From positions 32,561,403 to 32,625,402 of the forward strand of contig NC_052138.2 of the NCBI RefSeq assembly GCF_016086655.4: a stretch of DNA of 64,000 bases, given 5' to 3'. Below the pieces are notes generated by a model, which did no database searches, was not told the DNA's origin, and saw nothing but the letters and a program-made list of their open reading frames with translations. A program made the position numbers and the translations under genes. This DNA is from Lepeophtheirus salmonis (lineage: Eukaryota; Arthropoda; Copepoda; Siphonostomatoida; Caligidae). This document shows, piece after piece, positions 24,896 through 34,960 of the stretch; the stretch's first letter is position 1; the number at the start of each line of letters is the position of its first letter.

Positions 24896-25108
24896 GGGGA
24901 GATAGGGTATTAATAATTATGAACATAGTATTTTTAGTTTACAATCAATAAATACCAATGAAATCAAAAGTTCCTTGATAGTCGTCATTCATTTCTAGGT
25001 CACATATAATTTATTAAAAATAAAAAAAACTTGAGAAAAATTCGTTAGTTGCATCACAAAAATTAACAAGAATATGAATAATTTTGAGGACAAGTGTAAA
25101 TATTATCA

Positions 25109-25135
25109 CCTACTATAATATTATATTATAGTAGG
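25109..25135. repeat. Perfect 12-bp hairpin (CCTACTATAATA / loop TTA)
   Basis: CCTACTATAATA is followed by TTA and its exact reverse complement. It sits at the left edge of a mariner fragment and may be a palindromic target or end scar. Confidence 0.5.
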
Positions 25136-25140
25136 TCACC

Positions 25141-25365
25141 TTCCTCGGGATATTTGAACCCACTGGACTTTGCTGTGTAGGGCACTTTGGAGAGGGAACC
25201 CAAAAAAGCTCCCCAACCAAATGTGGACTCATTGAAAGCCGCCATAGTGGCTGTGTGGGACAACCTGTGTGAGGAATTTGTCATCAACTCCTGCAAGGCA
25301 TTCCGGCGACATGCTAAGGCTGTTATAAATACTGAAGGTGGCCATATTCAATGAACAAGTTTGCA
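25141..25365 (+). pseudogene. Mariner-like (family C) C-terminal fragment
   Basis: The frame reads NPLDFAV, then GTLEREPKKAPQPNVDSLKA and INSCKAFRRHAKAVINTEGG, ending HIQ and a stop. It matches the C-terminus of the copy at 3600-4250, and only this last third remains. Confidence 0.7.
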
Positions 25366-25740
25366 AATGCCTTGTTTACTCGTTTTGTTTAAGAACACAT
25401 AATAAATGTATTGATATCTGTATGTTTATTAAACCAACATACAACTATTTTCTACGAATAAATGCATTTTTACATGTCTTTAATAAGCAACAGATACAAA
25501 AACTTGCTTAAAAAAAGTGTTTCATATATTTTTAAGTTTCTTTAAAAAAACTTAGTCCGAATAGCTCACATTCAAAAACGGCAAAATTAATTAAACCTAA
25601 TGAGAGACCTGCGGTTTGGCCTGCTGGCTCACAATGGATCGGAGGTCAATGTTAATTTTTGTGGTACCAATGAGCATCAAATGAAACTTAGTCTCATCGG
25701 TTCTCTTTGGACTTTATGTAATTCATGTGTGGGCCGCACT

Positions 25741-25800
25741 AGGCTGTATGCTGCCCCGGGCCGCCAGTTGCCTATCCCTGATTTTATACATGAGACTTTC
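25741..25800 (-). repeat. hAT-like terminal sequence (CAGGGATAGGCAACTGGCGG)
   Basis: The minus strand reads CAGGGATAGGCAACTGGCGG followed by CCCGGGGC. This is the style of Charlie-type hAT ends ('CAGGGGTxGGCAA'). An unassigned plus-strand frame overlaps it and is probably chance. Confidence 0.4.
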
Positions 25801-26184
25801 TTTAGCTCTGATATAACCGTTAAAAAAAGCTAGAATCTATCATTAAATTTTTCCATTACTATTAACAGAGGTAATTTCTGCGACCTTTAAATGCAATTTG
25901 CGGTAACTCCAAAGGACTAATTTACTATTCATTTATTAATAGAAATGTAAGATAAATTGATTGAGAGTACAAATTTGATTTATGGGGCTTAATTTGATCC
26001 CGATTTAGCCTTTCAAACATTTAATTTTTTTTTATAGATATTGACGACAATTTGCAGAAGATTACAAATGTAATCCAGACTCAGTTTGGAGAAAAATCAT
26101 CCCAACTTGTTTTTGTGTTGACATATGGGACTGATAAAAGAAAGGGGAGCCTACAATACTAAATCAATATCTACATAGTACCAC

Positions 26185-26794
26185 TACCGGATACGTGGAA
26201 AAAATCTTTACACTTCGTTTTACAAATAAATCAAGGTTTTTGTGAATGCAGTAAAATAGGCATCAACAAATTTCGGTCCGCGCACTTTTGGACGGTGGCA
26301 AGAAACCAAGAAAGATTGTAAAGTTGTTGTGATCTCCAACATGAACCCGACCATGAACGTGGTGTTCCAGCAGGATAGTGCGTCAACGTCCAAAAAGGCC
26401 CAGAAGTGGTTGAAAAACAACTAGTATTTCTGCCCAAAGAAAATGTGCCCCGCTTCTCACCAGATGCCAACTCATTCGACATCCTTTTTTAGGTGTATGT
26501 TGATCCCAAGTCCTGCACCGTCCGTCACCCAAATATCAACAACCTCGAGGACACCGTCAACCAGCACTGGGATGCCATGTCTGAGGACTACATCCGTTAT
26601 GAGCGCAAGGCCTTCCGTGGCCACCTGGAAGCCATCATTACTGCCGAGGGGGGCTACATTGATGATCAGGATAGTCAAGACATTGTATCAGTTATTTTTA
26701 TTTTATTGACATACCCTATTGCAACAGGTTGCTGAAATACATTTTGATAAAGTTTTAGATTGAAAGTGTAAAGATTTTTTCGCCGCACCCGGTA
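26185..26794 (+). mobile_element. Short mariner-like element, family B, internally deleted
   Basis: TA-bounded TIRs: left TACCGGATACGTGGAAAAAA with TCTTTACACTT, right the inverse of TACCGGGTGCGGCGAAAAAA. The interior keeps the second Asp region (VVFQQDSAS...KKAQKWLKNN). It also keeps the C-terminal third: CTVRHPNINNLEDTVNQHWD, MSEDYIRYERKAF and AEGGYIDD. The N-terminal half is deleted. A sister copy on the opposite strand is at 36354-37000. Confidence 0.8.
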
Positions 26795-26799
26795 TATGC

Positions 26800-28180
26800 A
26801 TTCTACTACATTACTATCAGTACTAATTAAAGTTATTTCGTTTCATTCTCTATAAGAGGATTATTTCGTCTTATTCATTAATAATTTTCCTTGATGATAA
26901 ATAATTATATACATATAACAGTAATCGCATTGATGTTCCTTTCAAAGTAACATTCATTTTTCTAATATATGTGGGTATACAAATATAAATTTATGTGTAC
27001 TATAGGAATTTATTAAGGTCAGTGACATTGATAGCATTTTTTTATCCGTGTCTACCGCAAAATATATAAGTTATGTTGAGCAATGATCACTACAACTTGA
27101 AATTTTTTAAATAATATAATATTATAGATTTAAAAATATAGGGGGCTGTCGTGTGACGTCACCATCCTTGATATCTGCCATTTTGGGGAGATAAGAAACC
27201 AAGTTTTAAAAGAATAAAAATGTTTTTTTTTTCATTATTATTAAAAAAAATAGTGAACAATTGCTCTGTATTTGGATGTCAAGATGGAACCCACAAATAA
27301 TATGGTTTGCTGTCAATCAAATATATGTTCCTATTTTGTATATTTCATTATAAATATACTATCACATCGTTTTACAATCTTATTTCCATAGTTTGGACAA
27401 TCAATTAACTATTTAAGTGGACAGAATAAGATATTTTTCTCACATCCTTTTCGGGAACAAAAATAACTGTACAAATCTAGCCATATCAAAGGGATTTTCC
27501 GTACATATTATTTTCATTATATTCAAATATCCGTGTTTATCATTCTCATTAAGTAGTATTCAATGCAGTATCTCATATTTATTTTCAAAACCATTTGAAG
27601 AAATTTCATTAAGATTTTTGGGAATTTGTTCATATAATTTAATTAAAATATCAACTATAAGCCCCCAAAAATGGCGTCGCCTTCAATGATGATGCAACTT
27701 ATAACCTCAGGGAAACTGCTTTATGTGTATGTGACAAGTTGTTCTATATGATGGATCATTAACAAAACTCTAATTTAATTTTAAATGGCCTTTACATCAT
27801 ATTTTATTAATATATATATGTATATACGTGTAGATAAAGCTAGAGCGACTACTTACTTAAATAGACTGGGCCATTAAGATAAGTTTCAAGTTACAAAACA
27901 TAAATAATCTATGAATTTCTTTTAATTGCTATCATATTGTGCATATGTAGATTCTATGTAGACAATTGTTTGAGACTATTTAGCATCAATCCTTTATGTA
28001 TTATGTCAAATAGAATTACTATTTACACTCAAATACGGATTTTTCTTATATTCGAAATGACTTTAGAACTCCTTATTTCGAGACTCTTTGCAGATTTTTC
28101 ACCTTCTTTAAAATGCTAAGTATTAAAAATTGGCATTTGAGAGAACATTGACTATAAGCGTACTTTTCTTATATTTGGAT
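26800..28180. other. AT-rich DNA with a possible THAP-domain scrap near 27250-27300
   Basis: At 27251-27300 the plus frame reads VNNCSVFGCQDGTHK and a stop. This has the C-x4-C spacing of a THAP zinc finger start, but the initiator is ATA and no further THAP residues follow. It is preceded by GTGTGACGTCACCATC and CCATTTTGGGG. No other feature was seen. Confidence 0.3.
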
Positions 28181-28189
28181 TTGAATGTA

Positions 28190-28330
28190 GGTATATATTA
28201 TGGTTTTTCTTTCAAGATCCCGTTATCCAAGGATTTCATGGGGTTTTACACCTATAAGAAATTATCGGGATATGCCGCTTTTAATTATTTCAAAATATAA
28301 GCTTAACTAAATTATATACAATCCACCAGA
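28190..28330 (+). repeat. Dispersed repeat, pair with 18700-18835
   Basis: Contains GGGGTTTTACACCTATAAGA and CTTTTAATTATT blocks matching the other copy. Confidence 0.45.
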
Positions 28331-28486
28331 AAGAAGCTTCTTCATCACTTTAATTATTATTATTGGCATATCGAGTTACTAAATTCAAAAAGCGGGACCA
28401 GCAGGCTTTAAAAAAGCCCCGTACACCCCCATTTCTGAGTCGGAAATGTTCCTATATAAAACAAAGAAAGAATAAACATTTTCTTT

Positions 28487-29700
28487 TACCGGGGGGTCTA
28501 TTAAAAACTGAAGCTGAATCTTAATCTTCAACATGATATAATTTATTTATTAACAATAGAACCTCAGCAAAATTAATCCCATAAGTAGATGCATGTCTGA
28601 GTTTTCTTAATGTAGCCGCCCTTAGGAGCAATATTGGTTTTCAGGCGGCGGCGGAAGGTATGGCACCCACTGCGGATGTAATCCTCCGTCATTGCATCTG
28701 CGTGCTGGCTGACAGAAGCTTTAAGGGCCTCGGTGTTTGGATAACGGGCACTGCAGACCTTCCCTCGATATGCATCTAAAAGGTGTAGTTGAGTGATTGG
28801 CATCAGGGCTCTAGGGGGGCAAAAGTTTTGCACCAGAAGGGAATGTTGTTGGCCAACCATTCATGTGCCTCCTTTGAGGTGTGTGCATGCGCACCATCCT
28901 GCTGTAAAACTATATTTCCATCGGAATAGTTTACCTTCACCAACTCCAAATGGTTCTCCTCCAAGGCAGTCACATAGTCAGAGCCTATGAGCATGTACCC
29001 GACCGGTAACCACACAAGAGAGAGAGGCCTTGCCTTTAGAGGCAAAAAAGCCCACGAATATGGTGGAAGCAGATAGCTTTGTGGTACTAAGTGTCCTCAT
29101 TGATTAATCAATGTCTCCAAAGCTTAAGTACCTGATATTCTTCCTGTTTCTCAAGGGGCCGACGGTCTAGGTCTTCTTGTCGCTGAAGATGATGACCAAT
29201 TTGGTTTTGGCCTTGTTGGTGTCCTTCATTGTTGGTGAAAAAAGTGGCCTTTCTTCCCTCATAAGGCTCTTTCAACCCACTTTTTTTGATAGCTCTCTGG
29301 AAAATCTGGTGTGAAACTCCGAGATCCCTTGCATGGCCCCTCATGAACTTGATGGATTAGCCTGAGCTGTTTTCTTACACTCCTCCGGATCTAGTTTGGC
29401 CTTTTTTACACAGGCTTTCTTCCTCTCGTTAATGATGGAGTAGACAGAGGTCCTGGAAACGCCGTGCTAGTTGGAAACTTCCGTCCGGGTTTTTCGAGCG
29501 TCAAGGAGGGCGGGAATGGAAATTCGTCGAACACGTTAGAGTCTCATCTTCTGAACTTGTACGTAAGGTAGAGAGCTCCAGTTTGTTTTGTAAGTAATTG
29601 TTTATACGTTAATGTATCGGAATATTATTTAATTTCAATCACTCAACCTTAATTACTTATTGAATTAGTAAGTGGTCAGATTTCAGTTGATCACCCGGTA
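28487..29700 (-). mobile_element. Tc1/mariner-like element, family A, near full length, dead
   Basis: A 1.21-kb TA-bounded element. The 29700 end reads TACCGGGTGATCAACTGAAA with TCTGACCACTTA; the 28487 end is TACCGGGGGGTCTATTAAAA. Transposase pieces read from high to low: RGHARDLGVSHQIFQRAIKK, a shifted core with LDRRPLEKQEE, then WLPVGYMLIGSDYVTALEEN and NIVLQQDGAHAHTSKEAHEW (second Asp). The last catalytic block is decayed (CKTFAPLEP), followed by NTEALKASVSQHADAMTEDY and PKGGYI. At least two frameshifts and a stop disable it. It lies inside the receptor intron in the same orientation as the gene. Confidence 0.85.
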
Positions 29701-29774
29701 TAACATGTCATCAAATTTCTTAGCTAACTTCCTCCGACCATTCCAAACACAATCCTGCTGATGCCCCTTTGGCG

Positions 29775-30040
29775 GAATGGCATTTAAGGCATAATTACTT
29801 CCGCCAACAAATTTGAACGGAGTTTATGTTTTTACCCCTGTTTATGGCAAAAGTTACAGATCGGTTTTGATCTAACTTGGTTCGAAGATTATATATGGGC
29901 ACAGCAAAAGGTCATAAAATTTTGAAAATTCAAAGATCAAGGTAGAACAAAAGGATAAAAATACATAATCGACCAGATAGCTTAAGATACAAATTAGAAC
30001 AAGTGATCATAGGCAAAGGTTCGCACTCTACGAGTGCCCA
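29775..30040 (+). repeat. Widely dispersed animal repeat ('cgccaa...gagtgccc' motif)
   Basis: TTCCGCCAACAAATTTGAAC, GTTTATGTTTTTACCCCTGT, ACTTGGTTCGAAGATTATAT and finally GGCAAAGGTTCGCACTCTAC with GAGTGCCC occur in order. I recall this arrangement from many invertebrate and fish genomes, where the end reads like 'GGCGGAGGTCTGCGCTCTC' with 'GAGTGC'. The class of element is uncertain. Confidence 0.55.
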
Positions 30041-31131
30041 TGTTTTATATTTTTAGTATAAAATCTAAGGAAACTAATTTTTGAACCAGAACCGGTAAAA
30101 AATATTCCACGGCCTTTATTTTTTTTTTTTTTTTAATTTATCGAATTTATTTATTTAATTCTAAGTTTGGAAGAAGATTCGTTCCATTTAGCAATGCGCT
30201 TGACAATCCCACCGTTGAAGAAATTTTAAAAAAATCAATTTTCCCAGAAAAAGTAAATACATATACGTTGAAATGAACAACAAATTGTCTTATTTCATTG
30301 AGTGGATCGATTACCAGTGTACTTAAGTAATCAAAAAAATGGTTTTATTCTCTTACATTGAATAAAAGCAACATACTTGCTATAACCCTCTTATTTTGAC
30401 TCTTATTCGGATTTGACTGTATGTATATATTTCGTGCTTTGGAGACTACACATTTAGTCTACACAACTCTGGCGCATGGAAATTGATATTTAAATTAATT
30501 AATGTTCAAATATTAAACAATCATTTTATATAAAACAATTGCAAGGAATGGAATAGAGAGAAAAAGAGATGTGTTTTTTGTCCTATTAGAAAATACGTAT
30601 GTACATATGTATATAAATTTGATAATATCAAGTAAAAAAAATAAATCATAAAAGACGAACAAAAAAAATAATCTTTCAAATAAGTTAAAAATGACTGAGA
30701 AAGTTTCAATAATGTATAATATGCAGGAAGGGAAAAGCTGACCAACCATCTTTTCTTTACTTTTAATTATTGATCCATGGCATCTTCGTGCTCATGGCGA
30801 AAGACCTTATCAATGTAATTGTAAACAGATGAAATTGATAAAATGTATTATTCATTGAGTGGTAGTCAAATGCGAATATTTTATATTTAAAGATCAATTG
30901 AGTCATTTTCGGTCTGTTTAATGATCAAAAGAAGGGGCTGATTTGTAGATAAACACATAAAAAATTTATCAATTTTGTTTTAAGAGAAGAAAAAAAAACC
31001 TATCGATTTAAATTTTACTCCTCTTTATCAAATGAAAGGTCCATCCCATGAAGGAGAAAAGGAGAGAAGAAGAGTTTAGTAGAAAAGTGCAAAGATAAAT
31101 CTATTCTTTTTTATGAATATATTCTCCTTAC

Positions 31132-31962
31132 CTGAAGCTTGTGCGTATAATAATCGTGGACTTTGACGACTTTCTCGGGTTGCTTGAGTCTGACTTTTGA
31201 TTGCTGGGGTAAGATACTGGAGTAAGAGGGGGAGAAAAAGGCAACCATCATAACTAGTAGCATGACGTGTAGCTCTCTTATATCTAATTCTTGAATATGA
31301 GCTAATAACGATCGTAATTCGTTGTATAGATCATGTGCTAAAATAAGATGTAGCGCCTCAATTTCTCCCAAATATTCACCGTAAGGAAGTGGATATGCCG
31401 CTGGTGCACTCTCCGGATTGAATCCCACTGATGCCCTTAGAATGGCAACAGTACAAGCATGAGTGTTGTATAAGCCTAACCGATCGTGGAAAGGGAGCCA
31501 TTTCATTGGGTCCAGGGAGAATAAGAAGCCTTTCATTCTTGTAAGTGAGCTTTTGAGCAGTGCAATTGTGGTGCAGAGAGGATCATCCTTCGAGACAGAA
31601 TCCCTTATTTCCGCCAGTTTTTTTGGATATTCACTTCGAGCTGATCGGAAGCGTTGAAGTAAATCGGAGCAAACGAGATCGACTTCATCGAAATGAAGGA
31701 GTTTGCCCAGGTCTAGAGTAGAATGAGTGGGCTCGTTCGGACTTTGTTGAAGATTGGAGCCTGACTTGAGAGGAGGAGGTGGGAGTTGTGCAATTGGCTC
31801 AGAGATGGGAGAGAAGTCCAGGCTCCCCGACTTGGAAGAATGTGAACTTGTATGACGAGAGCGTTGAGGTTTAGATGTATTTTCAGAGTGAATATATTTG
31901 CTCATTTCATCAATTACTTGAATCAACTCATCGTCAGAAGAACTCGTACTTGTAGAAGCCAT
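31132..31962 (-). CDS. Nuclear receptor LBD gene, first coding exon (residues 1-277)
   Basis: This exon encodes most of a nuclear hormone receptor ligand-binding domain. Residues 1-80 are Ser/Pro-rich and polar. Residues 140-180 carry the helix 3-5 signature (MKGFLFSLDPMKWLPFHDRL, then LYNTHACTVAILRA). Residues 223-250 match helix 8 (ELHVMLLVMMVAFFSP) and 258-277 match helix 9 into 10 (KVVKVHDYYTHKLQ). No C4 zinc-finger DNA-binding domain is present. The frame runs 6 codons past 31132 to a stop, but the minus strand reads CAG|GTAAGG there, a consensus donor in phase 0. The partner exon is 21775-21981, giving 277+68 residues. The ATG at 31962 is chosen because an in-frame TGA lies 12 bases upstream (31972-31974) and a good acceptor (CTTCTTTCAG) ends at 31999. 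Alternative: a DBD exon could splice to a pyrimidine-rich internal AG near residue 66. The subfamily cannot be assigned by eye. Confidence 0.85.
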
Positions 31963-33195
31963 ATTTGACTCTCAATCCCTTAGTCCATGACAATTCAACT
32001 GAAAGAAGCAAATATGTAAGCAAGAATAAGTCACTAGACGTGCCTTTTCCCTAAATAATAATAATGAAAGCGTTCGATGGAAGGCAGGTGAAGAAGGATC
32101 CCCCCTTTCCCTTCGAGAGTTTCGCCTCTTAAATATTATTATATATTGACATTACATTATACAAGTAGTAAGTAAGTAACCCGAAGGCCTGCCTTTTAGA
32201 TCCTATATACAGTCAATCTTACTCTCAGTATCGCATGTCTCTCTCTCCCTCTCTCTTTAGTTCATTCCCGTATATCTACGTATCTCACATCACAGACGTC
32301 ATTTAAATTACATCCACCCTCACACACCGAGATTTAATTAATCACCTCACCTCTCACATTAATTACCACCACTGCATGCAGGGCTCTTCTCCCTAGCTAT
32401 CCTTCTTCACTTTCCTTACAACAACAGTCAACATCCAAGGAGCAGCGCTACTTCAGTTTTGTTACGTAGCTAGCTAGACGTAGACACCTCTCCTTATCCT
32501 CCATAACTTTATCAACAGGTTCAACATCGGAGGGGGAATAAATATCTCACATGTGTGCTCAAAGAGCAGGCAGGACTTTTCTCTTGAGTCACACAATATC
32601 TTTTATATATTTATATTCTATAAATATCCCTACAATTATTATTATTTCTTATTAATCCATGACATACTTATTCAATAATGATTAGTGTCGGGATTCGACT
32701 TTAATAATGTCATTATACCTCGTAGAAAGATAATTTCAAAGAGGATCATTTAGAGATTAAAAATAATCACGTGGAGGATTCATTCACATCCTCTTATTAT
32801 TTTATGTATGTACATGAATGTTCCCTATTTTTTAATATATATATATATTTGGTTGCATAAATAATAAGGTTAATGAATCCGGAAGAATGTGGAGTTAATA
32901 GCATCTATAAAAGTTATGATGGTGGGAGGCCAATCATTTCAGATGAAAAATAGTCATGTAAACAAGAGGGAATACTCTGATACTCTCTGATGAAGAGTTT
33001 CTAAAAACATAGTAATATTAAATACTATTGAAAACATAAAAACATGCCGGGGCGTAGGATACAATTTAGCTAGAGGGAATCCTGCAATTTACCAACAAAA
33101 AAAAATTATACTACTTAATATGATTTTCCCACTAACAAACAAACAAAGATATTACGACGCAAGTTCCAACGGCCATGATCAAAGTCGTATAAAAT
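31963..33195 (-). promoter_or_regulatory. Receptor 5' region: 5'UTR splice acceptor and CT-rich upstream DNA
   Basis: On the minus strand a polypyrimidine acceptor (TTTGCTTCTTTCAG) ends at 31999, so bases 31998-31963 are probably the last part of a spliced 5'UTR. A candidate donor for the preceding exon (GAGAG|GTGAGG, junction 32351/32350) is only a guess. The stretch 32240-32265 is a CT microsatellite and 32465-32477 is a TAGC repeat. There is no open frame and no recognisable transposon between about 32000 and 33050, unlike the surroundings, so this is the best candidate for the receptor promoter. No TATA box is asserted. Confidence 0.35.
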
Positions 33196-33276
33196 ATGTC
33201 CTCGAAAACGGGAGCGACTTTTTGTAGTTACAACCAATGTTTCAACCAGGGTAAATGGAATGCTCTTCTTGATCAA
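33196..33276 (+). CDS. Candidate THAP-type mini-exon (27 codons, then GTAAGT)
   Basis: An ATG opens a 27-codon exon (MSSKTGATFCSYNQCFNQGK, then WNALLDQ) that runs into CAA|GTAAGT, a strong donor in phase 0. An in-frame TAA just upstream marks the start. The C-x4-C near the N-terminus fits the first half of a THAP zinc finger, whose second half (C-x2-H) would be in the next exon. No next exon was found; the P-element remnant on the opposite strand begins 97 bases away. It could be a transposon exon, a host gene exon or chance. Confidence 0.3.
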
Positions 33277-33372
33277 GTAAGTTGACGCTAAGACGTAGTT
33301 AGATAATGCTAGTAGTAGGAGATGTTGTGTTTTAAATTTAACTTAATATTAAAAATCATCTGCATAAAAAAG

Positions 33373-34207
33373 TTAACATTTGGTAAATTTATTATTAACC
33401 AATTGCAAGAATTTTAATATTATTATTAGAAACTTATCTAATATAATGTGATAATTTATGTCCTTTTCGGCCAATTTCTTTGTTTTTTGCACATTTAGTT
33501 CCTTAATTCTAATGCAAGTTCTTAATCGAGCATATTTTATAATGGCATCCTGAGTGAAATTTGGAGCTGACACTTGAATAATAGATATTAATGAATCAAT
33601 AACTTGACGTTGGTTTGAAATGTTTGGTCCATGATAACCCTCGATTTGTTTTATTTGAATAAAATATGAACTTTCTGGCTTATTCAACCCTCCTCTTGAT
33701 AAGGCTGATATCCAAAGTATTAAATCTGCATTGAAAGAAGGATGATCTCATGCCTTGCATCCATATTAAGGGTATTTAGCTTCAAACTTTTTAGCCGTGT
33801 ATCCTGCTATGTTACCAAGTCCTTGAATACCACAGTCCAAGGCAGAAAATGAATAATTTGTTGATACTTTTTGTTCCGAATTAGGAGGTAAGGGCTAATT
33901 CAGCTCCTAATATCCTTCTTTTTTTTCTCAAAATATCTATAAGTTTATAGTGAATCCCAGGGGCACCTTTAAATTTTGAAATTAATTTTCTCAAAGTTGA
34001 TAAAGTTTCTGAAGATAATTTATATGTATTTCCTCCAGCCATTGATCTCAAAATCAGAGAACTTTGAATAACTTCTTCAGTCCAGTTTTTTGGCTTTGCA
34101 TTCACATTTTCTTCCATAAACAAATTGACATAGCTCGAAGAAAATTGCTGCTGTAACTTATATTTTAAGGCTTGTGATTCCTGTCTCTTTGATACCTTCT
34201 GGTACAA
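33373..34207 (-). pseudogene. P-element (THAP9-like) transposase, internally deleted
   Basis: Minus-strand 34207-33881 reads KNWTEEVIQSSLILRSMAGG, then a P-element-like linker (LSTLRKLISKFKGAPGIHYK, LIDILRKK). After a stop and a shift, 33850-33780 gives LGNIAGYTAKKFEAKYP. Then 33710-33373 gives SALSRGGLNKPESS and the late motif KYARLRTCIRIKELNVQKTK ('RLRTxIRIKxLN'). The catalytic RNase-H-like core between DILRKK and IAGY is missing, as in KP-like deletion derivatives. The THAP domain expected at the N-terminus is absent. Confidence 0.65.
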
Positions 34208-34209
34208 AT

Positions 34210-34960
34210 TTTTCTTTCGAAGAAATTTTTTTTTTTATTTTTTCTTTCAAAAAATTCCAAAAATCAAGCCTTCCAAAAAATATAATCCTGGGGAACCCCT
34301 GGCTAGGGAGTATTTTAGTCTCAAGATACCTACCTGAGTGAGCCTTAACGACACACGACAGATGCTACATGCAGAACGCCTATGAAATTTAACTAATTTG
34401 ACTACATTGGTATTTTCTTAGATCTAAAATGTGTATATGTCTGTGATACACATCAGGGAGCACAATAAACAATTCATACTCTATACACACTCAATGCTAT
34501 ATTCAAAACGACGCGATATTTAATTAAAATGACTAAATTGTTATTTCTTAGATAAAAAATATGTATATACATTAGATTTTTTTTTGTTTTCATCCACAGA
34601 TACAAACACACATCAACATTATTTTTTCCTTGCTAAATATCTCTAAGTTGAATGAATATTACTTTTTATACACTTTTTTACGACAATGAACAATATTATT
34701 TGCAAAAGAACAGATGTGTCAGTCAATTCTGACAAATTGGATCTACTCACTTAATCACTTGAATCTGAATATGCGAGAACGAGTAAGAAAAATAAGCATT
34801 AAAAAAAAATTAAATATATTCGAAATTTTTGTCCAAAATTTTTTTTATTTGAAATTTAATCTATAAATTTTTTAGCAAAAAATTTATTTTTGTGAAGAGA
34901 TCTGGATTTTTGAAAAAATTTTCCAAGAAATTTAAGGTCACAAAATTCTGGTGGAGGAAG
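34210..34960. repeat. AT-rich sequence with satellite-like patches
   Basis: 34215-34275 and 34800-34950 contain AAAATTCCAAAAATC and AAATTTTTTAGCAAAAAATT modules resembling the satellite at 39-41 kb. The part between is anonymous. Confidence 0.4.

Larger units (their letters stand above)
21982..31131 (-). other. 9.15-kb intron of the nuclear receptor gene, filled with transposons
   Basis: The interval lies between the GTAAGG donor (31131 downward) and the TATTTATAG acceptor (21982). It holds, from low to high coordinate: a cluster of GTGTTG-ended MITE-like repeats, a Tc1 pseudogene, a mariner C-terminal fragment, a hAT end, a deleted mariner-like element, a THAP-like scrap, a 1.2-kb Tc1/mariner-like element, and a widely dispersed 'cgccaa...gagtgcc' repeat. 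I saw no further exon that fits the receptor. The LBD reads continuously across the proposed junction, so an extra coding exon is not needed. Confidence 0.65.

Noticed and set aside
25600..25833. A 77-codon plus-strand frame ending in GRQLPIPDFIHE
   Set aside because: It overlaps a hAT terminal sequence read on the other strand; probably chance.
29872..29890. GGTTCGAAGATT, reminiscent of a tRNA B box
   Set aside because: No A box or cloverleaf at the right distance; it lies inside the dispersed repeat at 29775-30040.
30513..30749. A hydrophobic 78-codon minus-strand frame in the receptor intron
   Set aside because: Phe/Ile/Leu/Tyr-rich, as expected from AT-rich DNA; it does not fit the receptor's helices 10-12, which are found at 21775-21981.
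31463..31657. A plus-strand frame antisense to the receptor exon
   Set aside because: Shadow of a clearly coding minus-strand exon.
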